From: Rhodanobacter sp. ANJX3
GTDB lineage: Bacteria > Pseudomonadota > Gammaproteobacteria > Xanthomonadales > Rhodanobacteraceae
NCBI RefSeq assembly: GCF_014200755.1
Contig: NZ_JACHCM010000008.1
Location: forward strand, 1 to 64,000
Direction: 5' to 3'
DNA length: 64,000 nucleotides
Under the pieces are notes generated by a model that searched no databases, was not told the DNA's origin, and saw only the letters and a program-made list of their open reading frames with translations. Of this stretch, positions 16,969 through 25,023 are shown one piece after another. Positions within the stretch are counted from its first letter, which is position 1. Each line of letters begins with the position of its first letter. Made by a program: the position numbers and the translations under genes.

Positions 16969-17109
16969 TCATGCTTCGGAGATACCATCGATGGGGACGA
17001 GGCCGAAGTTTTCGGTGATTCCAGCCATACCCTTTGTCTCGACGCTGGCGACGCCGAGCTCGATGACGTCTTCCGATGTGTCGTTGCGGATGTTCTCGTT
17101 CGTGTTCAT
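16969..17109 (-). CDS. lasso peptide precursor A (predicted xanthomonin-like, seven-residue ring)
   Basis: A 46-residue ORF starting at ATG 17109 with AGGAG eight bases upstream. The leader is MNTNENIRNDTSEDVIELGV then ASVETK; the (D/E)LGxAS-x-ET-x-G signature and Thr at position -2 are standard for proteobacterial lasso leaders. The predicted core is GMAGITE + NFGLVPIDGISEA (20 residues). Only Glu7 lies within the allowed ring positions 7-9, so a Gly1-Glu7 seven-residue macrolactam is predicted, the ring size reported for xanthomonins. The tail ending GISEA also recalls xanthomonin tails, from memory. No bulky plug other than Phe9, Leu, Val or Ile. B and C follow immediately; only one precursor was found. 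Confidence 0.88.
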   Translation of the reverse strand: MNTNENIRNDTSEDVIELGVASVETKGMAGITENFGLVPIDGISEA

Positions 17110-17125
17110 GTCGGTCTCCTACGTT

Positions 17126-17150
17126 CGCGTCATGGCAGTTCCATGACGCG
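17126..17150 (-). promoter_or_regulatory. perfect palindrome in the leader of the lasso precursor
   Basis: CGCGTCATGG, 5 nt, CCATGACGCG: ten perfect pairs centred about 29 bp before the precursor ATG. As RNA it would form a stable 5' stem-loop just before the ribosome site; as DNA it could be an operator, for example for the adjacent GntR regulator. Upstream, 17161-17200 is AT-rich on this strand with a TTGGCA -35-like element, but no convincing -10 was found. Confidence 0.6.
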
Positions 17151-17324
17151 CGCAGCGTAGACGTCTGAAAATTTAATTTGCCAATGATTATTGCGTTGTC
17201 ATCCGGTGATTAATTTCGGAGGGTGACGCAGGTCTTGTTGGGCCTGTCTGCGCAGGTTCGTCGGTCGACGCATGCCGCCATTGCGCGGGCAGCGCGGATG
17301 GATGCCGTGTCGTCAGCGTGCGAT

Positions 17325-17954
17325 TTAGTGCAGGTAATCGATGCGGCCGCTGAGCGCGGCCACGATGGTCGGTACGAGTTGTTTGCGGCGCTCGTGGTAG
17401 TCGCGCAGGGCCGACTTCAAGCGGGGGATGTCGCGCATGCGCCAATACCGGTCCAGCTGCGATAGTTCCTCGTCGGCGTGCTCGATCAATTCTTTTTTCG
17501 CGCGTCGTATCGGCGCCAGCCGGTCGTTGGCCCGCTTTACGGCATGGTGCAGCGACCAGTGGGTTGTTGCGCGGGCGATCGCATCGAACAGCTGCCATGT
17601 CAGCTTCACCACATCGTCGTCGGCGGACACGATCTCCGGCTCGGCGATCGGCCGAAGTGTCGGCACGACCCCGATATCGCAGGCCATCAGCAACAGGCGC
17701 TCCATCCAGTCGTAGAGGTCGCGCAGCGCGACTTCGGTGAGCAGCGGCACATGCAGCCCACTGCGTGCATGATCGGCAATCAGGCCTTCGCCGACGAGTC
17801 GATACAGCGCGAGTCGAACCGGCGTGGGGCTGGTGTGGAACTCTTGCGCGAGCCTGGACGGGTCGATCCGCTGCCCCGGTGCATAGCGTCCCGATTGCAG
17901 AGCGCGTCTGACCTCCCCATACACGAAGGCACTCTTGGAGTGGATGGCATCCAT
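17325..17954 (-). CDS. GntR-family transcriptional regulator adjacent to lasso genes
   Basis: 209 residues, AGGGAG eight bases before ATG 17954. The N-terminal winged helix (VYGEVRRALQSGRYAPGQRI, LAQEFHTSPTPVRLALYRL, GLIADHARSGLHV) is that of the GntR/FadR group. The C-terminal helical domain is FCD-like but lacks an obvious His metal set. It lies 215 bp upstream of the lasso precursor on the same strand. GntR genes occur in several proteobacterial lasso loci, so control of the locus is likely; its ligand is unknown. Confidence 0.8.
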   Translation of the reverse strand: MDAIHSKSAFVYGEVRRALQSGRYAPGQRIDPSRLAQEFHTSPTPVRLALYRLVGEGLIADHARSGLHVPLLTEVALRDLYDWMERLLLMACDIGVVPTLRPIAEPEIVSADDDVVKLTWQLFDAIARATTHWSLHHAVKRANDRLAPIRRAKKELIEHADEELSQLDRYWRMRDIPRLKSALRDYHERRKQLVPTIVAALSGRIDYLH

Positions 17955-18330
17955 AGCTGAACTCCCTGTCTGCTGATGACTGCTTCCCTGGACCGGACGG
18001 TACGAGGATCGTCCGGCAGGGGAATGGGTTTTCGTCGCATGGGGCGTCAGAAAAAAACGCTCGAGCAGGACGACGAAGTGCGAAACCTTGATACACGCAA
18101 AATGTTACGGCGAAAGGATGCACCAAAATCGGTTCAGAGTCACTTTCTCGATACGACACACGGGTGCTCTGCCTGGTTTAGGACGCGGGCTTTGCGAGGT
18201 CCTCCGGTGTTGGTCGAGGCGTGCGCTCCCGATCCCTTATGATTTACGTGCACCTTGAGCCGCTACACCTGTGGGATAAGTTCAGGTAGAGGATCTTTGA
18301 CCCGGGTGCGCACCCAACTTTCGGAAATCC
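17955..18330 (+). other. intergenic region between GntR and the serine hydrolase gene
   Basis: Divergent upstream region of both flanking genes, 376 bp. I see no supported gene. A TTATGAT element near 18237 is a possible -10 for the right-hand gene but lacks a well-spaced -35. Confidence 0.4.
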
Positions 18331-19395
18331 ATGAGCACGCACCTTCAATTTTTCATCTGCCGCTGGTTGACCCTGTGCCTGGCACTTTCGCTAGTCACGC
18401 CTGCCATGGCTGCCGAAGCGCCAGATACACGCCTGCAACACGCGCTGGCGCAACTCGCCGACAAGGCGCAACCCGGCGTCCTGGGCATCACGGTGGTAGA
18501 TCTGGATACGCGTGCGCGACTTCGAATCAATGCCGATCGCGCGTATCCGATGATGAGCGTGTTCAAAGCGCCGGTCGCTGCGGCGGTGCTTGCACAGGTA
18601 GATGCGGGTCGCATTCGTTTGAGTCAGGAGGTGACGATCACCCGCGCACAAGTGGTGGATGGCGCTGCCGTACCTTCCATCGGCGCGCATTTCTCGGGTG
18701 AGCAGATGCACTTCACGGTCGAGCGATTGCTGGCAGCTGCGGTGAGCGAAAGCGACAACACCGCCGTCGATGCATTGATCCGATTGCTGGGCGCCCCGCA
18801 AGTGGTCACGGCGTTCTTGCGCAAGCACGGCATCGAGGGTATGCGCGTTGACCTTGGCGAGGGCGGCATCAGCCGTATCTTCGAAGAGACGGCTAATGGG
18901 CAAACCATCCCTACCAACGAAACCGATGAAGCGGCACTGGCACGACGGCGGCGCGGTTATCGCGCGTATTTGAATGACCCTCGCGATCGGACGACGCCTG
19001 ACGCGGCAGTGGACTTTCTCGACAAGCTTTGGACGGGTCGACTGCTTTCGGCGGATTCGAGCAAGCGGCTGCTCGATCTGATGTACGGACAGACGAAGCC
19101 GGTTCGTTTGCGCGCCGGCCTGCCCGCCGACGTGCGCTTTGCCGACAAGTGCGGCACGTCCTATTCGCTGGACGGCGAAACCGCCGCTTACAACGATATC
19201 GGCATCCTGACCTGGCCCAACGGCCACACCGTCATCGTGGCCGCCTTTCTGACGGGGTCGAAGGCCGACAAAAACACGCGGGACGCGCTGTTTGCCGAGA
19301 TCGGCAAGGATGTGAGCGACATGTCCGGGCATAGGGGCCGAAACATTTTTTGGATGGTGGGTGAAGGCCTGTGCCGACGGCCCCCTTTCTCTTAG
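18331..19395 (+). CDS. secreted class A beta-lactamase-like serine hydrolase
   Basis: 354 residues with a signal peptide (RWLTLCLALSLVTPAMA). Catalytic SxxK is S76-V-F-K79, the SDN loop is S141-D-N143, and the KTG motif appears as K273-C-G-T. The omega-loop region is unusual: a ~25-residue insertion precedes YLNDPRDRTTP, and the position aligning with Glu166 of TEM (ExxLN) reads R-A-Y-L-N. This puts it among divergent class A-related hydrolases; beta-lactam hydrolysis is not assured and a peptidase role is possible. A stem-loop terminator follows. Confidence 0.82.
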   Translation: MSTHLQFFICRWLTLCLALSLVTPAMAAEAPDTRLQHALAQLADKAQPGVLGITVVDLDTRARLRINADRAYPMMSVFKAPVAAAVLAQVDAGRIRLSQEVTITRAQVVDGAAVPSIGAHFSGEQMHFTVERLLAAAVSESDNTAVDALIRLLGAPQVVTAFLRKHGIEGMRVDLGEGGISRIFEETANGQTIPTNETDEAALARRRRGYRAYLNDPRDRTTPDAAVDFLDKLWTGRLLSADSSKRLLDLMYGQTKPVRLRAGLPADVRFADKCGTSYSLDGETAAYNDIGILTWPNGHTVIVAAFLTGSKADKNTRDALFAEIGKDVSDMSGHRGRNIFWMVGEGLCRRPPFS

Positions 19396-19426
19396 TCCGT
19401 GCGCGGATTGCCTGTCCTTGAACGGG

Positions 19427-19451
19427 AAAGGGAGCCGAAGCGGCTCCCTTT
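19427..19451. terminator. bidirectional stem-loop between convergent genes
   Basis: AAAGGGAGCCG, loop AAG, CGGCTCCCTTT: eleven perfect pairs with A and T flanks in each direction, between gene ends at 19395 and 19495. Confidence 0.75.
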
Positions 19452-19494
19452 CAAACAACAGAATCAGACTGACTCGCTTAAACGGCCAGCGGCA

Positions 19495-20295
19495 TCACGG
19501 GTCGACGCCGAAGTCGTACAGCCCGCCACTGAAGAGGCCGTATTCGCCCGGCTTCAAATCGTTGCTCGGCGTCAGTTTCCACTGGTTGCCGTTGCCCATC
19601 GAGACGACGTCGTAGGCGACCTGGTTGTCCTTGTCCGGCGCGCCCACATTCTTCATGCCACCCCAGAAGCGGGCGTTGCCCAGCTTCAGCGAACGATCCT
19701 GATCTCCCTTGTCCACGTCGAGCGACACGATGTAGATGCTGCCCTTCGGCTGAACCGTGGAGTTGACGATGAATGACGGTCGCGGGTCGTGCGTGCGCAC
19801 GGCGGCTGCCATACCTGGGTAGTTCTGATGCATCAGCACGGTGACCACGGCATTCGTCGTGCTCATGGTCCCGGAGATGCTGCGCAGGTGCACACTGCCG
19901 CCGTCCTTGGTCACCAGCGTGACATCGGGGCCGCCCGGATAACCGGCCGGGCCGGATGCAGAGGCCATAGCGGAACCCGAAGCCGAAGCGGCCCCACCAC
20001 CGTCGGCACGCTTGAGCATGGCGGAAATGACGTCCTGCGAAACACCGGCGTTCTTCAGCTTGACCAGATCATCGACATCCAGCTTGAAATTGACCGTCGA
20101 TGCCCCGTTGATTTTTTCCTTGATGATCTCCGAGCCGAAACCCAGCTTGGCCAGCTTGACGACATCCGCATTGGTCATCGCCGCCGTGCTCGACGACTGT
20201 GCGTGAGCCGTGGATGGCGTGAGCAGTGGGACCGATACCGCACTCAGCACGAACATCAGTGCGGCCATGGCTATCCTTGCGTAACGTGACTTCAT
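19495..20295 (-). CDS. secreted protein with SHOCT-like/short repeated helical motif, unknown function
   Basis: ATG 20295 has AAGGAG ten bases upstream and a signal peptide (AALMFVLSAVSVPLL ... AHAQS). Residues ~40-95 carry a two-part motif (VVKLAKLGFGSEIIKEKI ... DVDDLVKLKNAGVSQDVI ... AML) common in exported proteins of several phyla. The C-terminal ~150 residues are a beta-rich domain. The enzyme or binding role is not known. Downstream is the stem-loop at 19427. Confidence 0.7.
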   Translation of the reverse strand: MKSRYARIAMAALMFVLSAVSVPLLTPSTAHAQSSSTAAMTNADVVKLAKLGFGSEIIKEKINGASTVNFKLDVDDLVKLKNAGVSQDVISAMLKRADGGGAASASGSAMASASGPAGYPGGPDVTLVTKDGGSVHLRSISGTMSTTNAVVTVLMHQNYPGMAAAVRTHDPRPSFIVNSTVQPKGSIYIVSLDVDKGDQDRSLKLGNARFWGGMKNVGAPDKDNQVAYDVVSMGNGNQWKLTPSNDLKPGEYGLFSGGLYDFGVDP

Positions 20296-20418
20296 CGAGC
20301 ATCTCTCCTTGGTTGCAATGGGGCAATCCGTTTGACCGCCCTCGAGTTTCCGCATTGTATGGCAGCCTTGCTTCTCGGCGCGATTGCCACCGAAAAAGGA
20401 GGGCGGCGTGGGATGACT

Positions 20419-20826
20419 TCACCCACCCGCAGAACTACTGGCGGCCGGTGCACTGGCGGGAACGCTGGTGCGGGGCGCAGCGTGGGTCGTGGCTTTCTTG
20501 GGCGACTTTCTGCGCGGACCTTGGGCGGCGATCAGCGCCGCTTTGTCCTGTTTCCTCTTGGCCTTGGCAGCCACCTTGGCGGCCTTGGCGGCCTTTTTGG
20601 CAGCCTGCTGTTTGGCTTTGGCTGCTTGCTTGGCTGCCTTCTGGGAAGCCTTGTCAGCGTTCCTGGTGGCTTTGTCGGTGGCTTTGGGCGTTGCACTCGG
20701 CGGCGCCGCTGCCGGTGCGGTGGCAGGAGCTGGAGCGGGCTGAACTCCCTGAGCCTGCGCCAGCACCGCACCGGAGAGAGTCACGCCAGCCGCGAGCAGC
20801 ACGGCGATTACACGTTTGCGTATCAT
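20419..20826 (-). CDS. exported Ala/Lys-rich histone H1-like protein
   Basis: 135 residues from ATG 20826 (GAGG ten bases upstream). A signal peptide (RVIAVLLAAGVTLSGAVLAQ) is followed by Pro/Ala stretches and then a long run of AAK/KQAAK repeats (~60-115) ending RRKSPKK. The pattern resembles bacterial histone H1-like tails, but a signal peptide argues for an envelope location, perhaps binding polyanions. Low complexity prevents a family call. Confidence 0.65.
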   Translation of the reverse strand: MIRKRVIAVLLAAGVTLSGAVLAQAQGVQPAPAPATAPAAAPPSATPKATDKATRNADKASQKAAKQAAKAKQQAAKKAAKAAKVAAKAKRKQDKAALIAAQGPRRKSPKKATTHAAPRTSVPASAPAASSSAGG

Positions 20827-21074
20827 GATGATGAGGCCTCGAGTTTTGAGTTGCCGCGGCTCCGGCATGCTTTGCACGCACGGGCGATAGGGCGCATCGA
20901 CAATGCATGGATATCGGCATACCGACGCTGAATAGTCGGGGGAAATGGCGTAAGGCACCGTTTCAGTTCGGGCTAAGCACCGGGCTAAGCGGGTCAGGGC
21001 ACGTTCCTGTTGTGTACTTTGATCTGTATCAATCCGCTCCGACGTGCGTGGTCGCTGGCATCGCGCCTAACGTC

Positions 21075-21203
21075 TCAGGAAAGCACCGGCATCGGTCCCA
21101 TGTATTTGTCCATGCCAAAAGCGACGGCGTCGTGCCAGCCGATCGCCCCCGATGCGGGCTGACTGATCCATCTGGAGATGCGCGTGGCCAACACCGATGG
21201 CAT
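21075..21203 (-). CDS. possible 42-residue small ORF
   Basis: ATG 21203 to TGA 21075 encodes a coding-like peptide (ISRWISQPASGAIGWHDAV, then FGMDKYMGPMPVLS). No ribosome site is visible, so it may be the tail of a decayed gene. The gap 20827-21279 contains nothing else I can support. Confidence 0.25.
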   Translation of the reverse strand: MPSVLATRISRWISQPASGAIGWHDAVAFGMDKYMGPMPVLS

Positions 21204-21279
21204 TCGTCAAATCGGCGGCGTTGTCGCGAAAGCAGACGCGGCGAGTGCGCCTTGACGGTAGGCGAAGACGGCGTTGCGA

Positions 21280-21921
21280 CTACGCAACACCGCCGCGCGA
21301 TGCCGCCACCAGATAGGCCCGGCACATCAGTGGAACCTGCGTGCGCAGCATCGTCAGCGCCGCCGGCGATGCGTCGTTTTCCAGGCCGGCTCGCACGGTG
21401 CCCACCAGCAGGGTGCGCACGGCGAACGTGACGGTGGCGATGTCGTCGAAGCCGGCGTCCGGCGCACTGGCCAGCAGACGCGCGATGGCCCGGTCGGTTC
21501 GGTCCAGCACATCGCTGATCAGGCTTGCCGTGTCCAGATCCGCAGCGACCGTGTACAGCGCGAGTGAGCCGGGCAGATAGCGCAGCTTCGCATCGAGGTA
21601 GGCGCCGACCAGGCCGTCCGACATGTCGCACAGGCGCGCACCCTGGTAGCGTGCGCACGCCTCTTCGATGGCGACGACGACCTCGTCCAGGTACTGATCC
21701 AGTACGGCATACAACAGCGCCTGCTTGTGCGGAAAGTACTGATACATCGTGCCCACGGATACGCCGGCACGTTGCGCCACGCGTGTCGTGGTGAGTCGGG
21801 CGATACCGTCGGACAGAAGAACCTGAATAGTCGCTTCGTGAATTGCCGTCACGGTCGCGGTCGAGCGCGCCTGACGCGGCGATTTGCGGGGCTTGAGCGC
21901 GTCGGTAGGTATGACTGGCAT
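21280..21921 (-). CDS. TetR-family repressor
   Basis: ATG 21921 (MPVIPTDAL) is the most sensible start. The DNA-binding domain reads AIHEATIQVLLSDGIARLTT, TRVAQRAGVSVGTMYQYF, PHKQALLYAVL, exactly the TetR pattern, followed by a helical ligand domain. It is divergent from the SDR gene at 22002, with a 9-bp inverted repeat between them, so it most likely represses that gene in response to an unknown substrate. Confidence 0.85.
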   Translation of the reverse strand: MPVIPTDALKPRKSPRQARSTATVTAIHEATIQVLLSDGIARLTTTRVAQRAGVSVGTMYQYFPHKQALLYAVLDQYLDEVVVAIEEACARYQGARLCDMSDGLVGAYLDAKLRYLPGSLALYTVAADLDTASLISDVLDRTDRAIARLLASAPDAGFDDIATVTFAVRTLLVGTVRAGLENDASPAALTMLRTQVPLMCRAYLVAASRGGVA

Positions 21922-21956
21922 ATGCGAATGTAAAAGCCGAAGGATAGTTCGCATAT
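21920..21956. promoter_or_regulatory. inverted repeat in the TetR/SDR divergent promoter
   Basis: ATATGCGAA (21920-21928) and TTCGCATAT (21948-21956) are perfect inverted copies separated by 19 bp. The left arm overlaps the repressor start. Likely TetR binding half-sites. Confidence 0.5.
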
Positions 21957-22001
21957 CACAGTACAGCACCACACCCCCACTCACCATCCGAAGGAAACGC
22001 C

Positions 22002-22736
22002 ATGAACGCAGCAGATCGCCGTATCGCCCTGATCACCGGCGCCAACAAGGGCATCGGTCTGGAAGTCGCGCGGCAGCTCGGCAAGGCCGGCCACCACATA
22101 CTGCTCGGCGCCCGCGACGAAGCGCGCGGCCGCGCGGCCGAGAAAGCCCTGCGGGACGAAGGCATCGCCGTACGCTTTGTCGCCATCGATCTTGCCGATG
22201 CCGCATCGTTCGCAGCCGCCGCGGCCGATATCGAGGCTCACGAGGGCCGCATCGATATTCTGGTCAACAATGCCGGCATCGCGGTACAGGGCGACGGACT
22301 GCCCGGCACTACTGACCTCGACGTCATACGCCGCGTGTTCGAAACCAACTTTTTCGGCACTATCGCAGTGACTCAGGCGCTGCTGCCATTGGTGAAAAAA
22401 TCTCGCGCCGGTCGCATCGTCAACGTCTCCAGCAGCCTCGGCTCGATCACGCTCAACGCCGACCCGAACTGGGATTACGCCGCAGTCAAACTGATCGGCT
22501 ACAACGGTTCGAAGGCCGCGCTGAACATGTTCACCGTGCTGCTCGCCGCGGAGCTCAAGGACAGCGGCATCAAGGTCAACGCGGTCAACCCGGGTTACAC
22601 CGCCACCGACCTCAATGGCAACAGCGGCCACCAGTCGATCGAGGAAGGCGCCGCCGAAACGGTTCGCATGGCCCAGATTCCCGACGATGGCCCGACTGGC
22701 GGGTTCACCAGCACGGAGGGCGTTGAACCCTGGTAA
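22002..22736 (+). CDS. short-chain dehydrogenase/reductase (carbonyl-reductase-like)
   Basis: 244 residues with AAGGAAA before ATG. The Rossmann dinucleotide motif is TGANKGIG, NNAG follows, then S in VSSSLGS and the catalytic YNGSK, so NAD(P)H oxidoreductase activity should be intact. The sequence resembles plant/animal carbonyl reductase-like SDRs. Substrate unknown. Divergent from its probable TetR repressor; followed by a strong stem-loop. Confidence 0.88.
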   Translation: MNAADRRIALITGANKGIGLEVARQLGKAGHHILLGARDEARGRAAEKALRDEGIAVRFVAIDLADAASFAAAAADIEAHEGRIDILVNNAGIAVQGDGLPGTTDLDVIRRVFETNFFGTIAVTQALLPLVKKSRAGRIVNVSSSLGSITLNADPNWDYAAVKLIGYNGSKAALNMFTVLLAAELKDSGIKVNAVNPGYTATDLNGNSGHQSIEEGAAETVRMAQIPDDGPTGGFTSTEGVEPW

Positions 22737-22800
22737 TTGACGCTCGGGCGCCGCGAGACGACCTCGTCAGAGTGCACGTTTCACAGTAGCGACGGCGGAA

Positions 22801-22829
22801 AGAAAAAAGCGCAGGACGCGCTTTTTTCT
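22801..22829. terminator. bidirectional intrinsic terminator
   Basis: AGAAAAAAGCGC, loop AGGAC, GCGCTTTTTTCT: a perfect stem with T-tract on either strand, between convergent stops at 22736 and 22937. Confidence 0.85.
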
Positions 22830-22936
22830 GCAATGGACTTACCCGTGACGGTGAGATTCAGTGCGGCATGGAAAGTCTTTGCACAGGCTTTATTCCTGTG
22901 GCTGTCCATATCGAGCGTTCGCTGCTGATCGAACGC

Positions 22937-23860
22937 TTACGGCCGTGCGTTTTTCGCCGACGCTGCATCGGCGCGCTCCTTCGCCAGCTGTGCCTCAAAA
23001 TTTTCGCGCGAGTCGTTGGCGTAGGTGCGGCACAGCGTGGGGTCGATCAGCGCGTTTGCGTCGCCTTGGTCTCGCTTCGCCACGCGCGCCCAGAAATCCA
23101 CCATCTCCGGATGCGGCGCGAGCGCGATGTCGCACGGCAGCGTGGCGATCATCGCAAAGCTGGCGCGAAAATCCTTGACGGCATCGGGATACTTCGCGTT
23201 GCCGATCAGTGTGAAATCCGGTGCCGATAGGCTGCCGACATCGACCATACGCAGGCAGCGTACGCCCTCGCAGGATGTCCACGTCCAGGTCGTATTGCCT
23301 TTGGTATGCCCTGGCGTGGCGTGAGCCGTCAGCACCAGATCGCCCAGATGCAGACGCTCACCGTCGGTCACCTTGCGCGTCACGTGCACCGGTGGAAACA
23401 CGAATCGATCCCCGTATTCCGGGTCGTCGTGGCCGCCCCGCGCCAGCAGCGCGCTATCGGCGGCACCCGCGACCACCTGCGCACCCGTGTCGTGCGCGAG
23501 CTGCGCGATGCCGCCGGCATGATCGCAATGCGCATGCGAGTTGAGTATCCATCGGATGTCGCGCAGCTCGATGCCCAGCGCTCGGATATTCGCTTCGAGC
23601 AGTGTCGCGTCCTGCGGTACGCCGCCATCGATCAGAACGTCTCCCGTCGGGGCGGTGATGAGGAATACGCCAAGACCGCGTGGCCCGACAAACCAGGTGT
23701 TGCCATAGATGCGAAACGGCGTCTGCGCCGCCGTCCAGCTCGGATCGTTCGCGCATGAGCGCTCGCTCGCGGTGCTCGCTTTCTCTACCGAGGGCGTCTT
23801 CGCATGCGCACTCTGCGCGATCAAAGCGGTAATAAGAATCGCTGCCAGCCCTGTACGCAT
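22937..23860 (-). CDS. subclass B3 metallo-beta-lactamase
   Basis: ATG 23860 is chosen: GGAG eight bases upstream and an immediate signal peptide (TGLAAILITALIAQSAHA). The 307-residue length suits B3 enzymes. Metal ligands are present: H109-A-H111-C-D113-H114, H185 in PGHTKGNTTW and H250 in APHPE, with the DVGSLS segment for the B3 serine. Such enzymes hydrolyse penicillins, cephalosporins and carbapenems in the periplasm with two zinc ions. No LysR/AmpR gene is next to it; the AraC gene lies upstream on the same strand. Confidence 0.88.
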   Translation of the reverse strand: MRTGLAAILITALIAQSAHAKTPSVEKASTASERSCANDPSWTAAQTPFRIYGNTWFVGPRGLGVFLITAPTGDVLIDGGVPQDATLLEANIRALGIELRDIRWILNSHAHCDHAGGIAQLAHDTGAQVVAGAADSALLARGGHDDPEYGDRFVFPPVHVTRKVTDGERLHLGDLVLTAHATPGHTKGNTTWTWTSCEGVRCLRMVDVGSLSAPDFTLIGNAKYPDAVKDFRASFAMIATLPCDIALAPHPEMVDFWARVAKRDQGDANALIDPTLCRTYANDSRENFEAQLAKERADAASAKNARP

Positions 23861-23973
23861 GTTCGACTCCGTTTTCATGGAAGCTTGCAGCATCCGTGGC
23901 TCTGGTGAATCGCCTGGGGCGCAACGCTGGCATTTTGCGGGCGACGAGTCGCTGCGATGGCCCATCAATACTT

Positions 23974-24921
23974 TCAGCCGCGTAGGCCGATTCCCAGCTC
24001 CTGCTCGTCATCCCGAGTCGGCGCGCCGACATGTTCCCGCGCGTAATGCGTCGGCGCCTTGCCGACGTGGCGGGTGAAGGCGACGCTGAAGGTGCTGGCG
24101 GAGCTGTAGCCGATGCGTTCGGCGATGGCGGCGACGCCGGTCTCGTTTTTCCGCAGCAGATGCTTGGCCAGGGCCATGCGCCAGGCGAGCAGGTAGGCCA
24201 TCGGGGCGACGCCGACGGTGCGGTTGAAGCGTTCGAAGAACGCCGAGCGCGACAGCGCAGCTTCGCTGGCCAGCTGCGCCACCGTCCAGCTGCGATCGGG
24301 CTGCGCGTGCATGGCGCGGATGGCCAGGGCGAGGCGATCGTCGGCCAGGCCGCGCACCAGGCCGGACGAGGCCGCGGTGTCGGCGTTCGAGCGCAGCGCT
24401 TCGATCAGCAGCACCTCGAGCAGGCGTGCCAGCACCACGTCGCGCGCGGGCCGCTGCTCGCGCGACTCTTCGCCGACGAGCGTCATCAGCGTCGCCAGAC
24501 GCGGCTCGCCGCGGATATGCACCAGCCGGGGCAGCAGCGCGACGAGCAGATCGGCATCCGGTGACTCGAAGCTGCAGTGGCCGACCAGCATGCGTAAATC
24601 GGCCGGACCGTCCTGGTTGCCGATGCGAAAGACACCGTGGCCCTGCGCCACGGGCAGGCTGTTGAGCCCGGCCGGCGGCGTTTCCAGACTGGACATGGCG
24701 ACGCCCCAGGCGGCAGGCAGCAGCAGAAAGTCGCCCGACTGCAGCGTCAGCGCGGGCCGTCCGTCGACCTCGACTCGGCAGGCGCCTTCAAGCACCACGA
24801 AGTACCACGGCTGGCCCGCATCCGCATGGCGGATATGCCAGGGGCCAGCGCCCACCACCACTTTGGAGTACTGCGCACCGGGCTGCAGCAGCGAGACCAC
24901 CTCGGCGAGTGGATCGATCAT
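23974..24921 (-). CDS. AraC-family regulator with N-terminal cupin domain
   Basis: 315 residues. The N-terminal ~190 residues form a cupin-type ligand domain (YFVVLEGACRVEVDGRP, SGDFLLLPA). The C-terminal ~100 residues contain the two AraC helix-turn-helices (WTVAQLASEAALSRSAFFER and IAERIGYSSASTFSVAFTR). It is divergent from the SDR at 25024, with which it probably forms a regulator-target pair. Known relatives of this layout often control divergently placed dehydrogenases. Confidence 0.85.
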   Translation of the reverse strand: MIDPLAEVVSLLQPGAQYSKVVVGAGPWHIRHADAGQPWYFVVLEGACRVEVDGRPALTLQSGDFLLLPAAWGVAMSSLETPPAGLNSLPVAQGHGVFRIGNQDGPADLRMLVGHCSFESPDADLLVALLPRLVHIRGEPRLATLMTLVGEESREQRPARDVVLARLLEVLLIEALRSNADTAASSGLVRGLADDRLALAIRAMHAQPDRSWTVAQLASEAALSRSAFFERFNRTVGVAPMAYLLAWRMALAKHLLRKNETGVAAIAERIGYSSASTFSVAFTRHVGKAPTHYAREHVGAPTRDDEQELGIGLRG

Positions 24922-25023
24922 GTCCGGACTCCTGACGATGAAACATGGACTGATGATTGTAGTGAGTACGGTGTTAGCGGCCTATCGTGACGTTCCCCCA
25001 TGCATCACCCCAGGAGTTTCTCC

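Noticed and set aside
16969-17109. Ring closure at Asp15 of the lasso core, or a core starting elsewhere
   Set aside because: Rings known are 7-9 residues and the Thr(-2) rule fixes Gly1 after ETK, leaving only Glu7.
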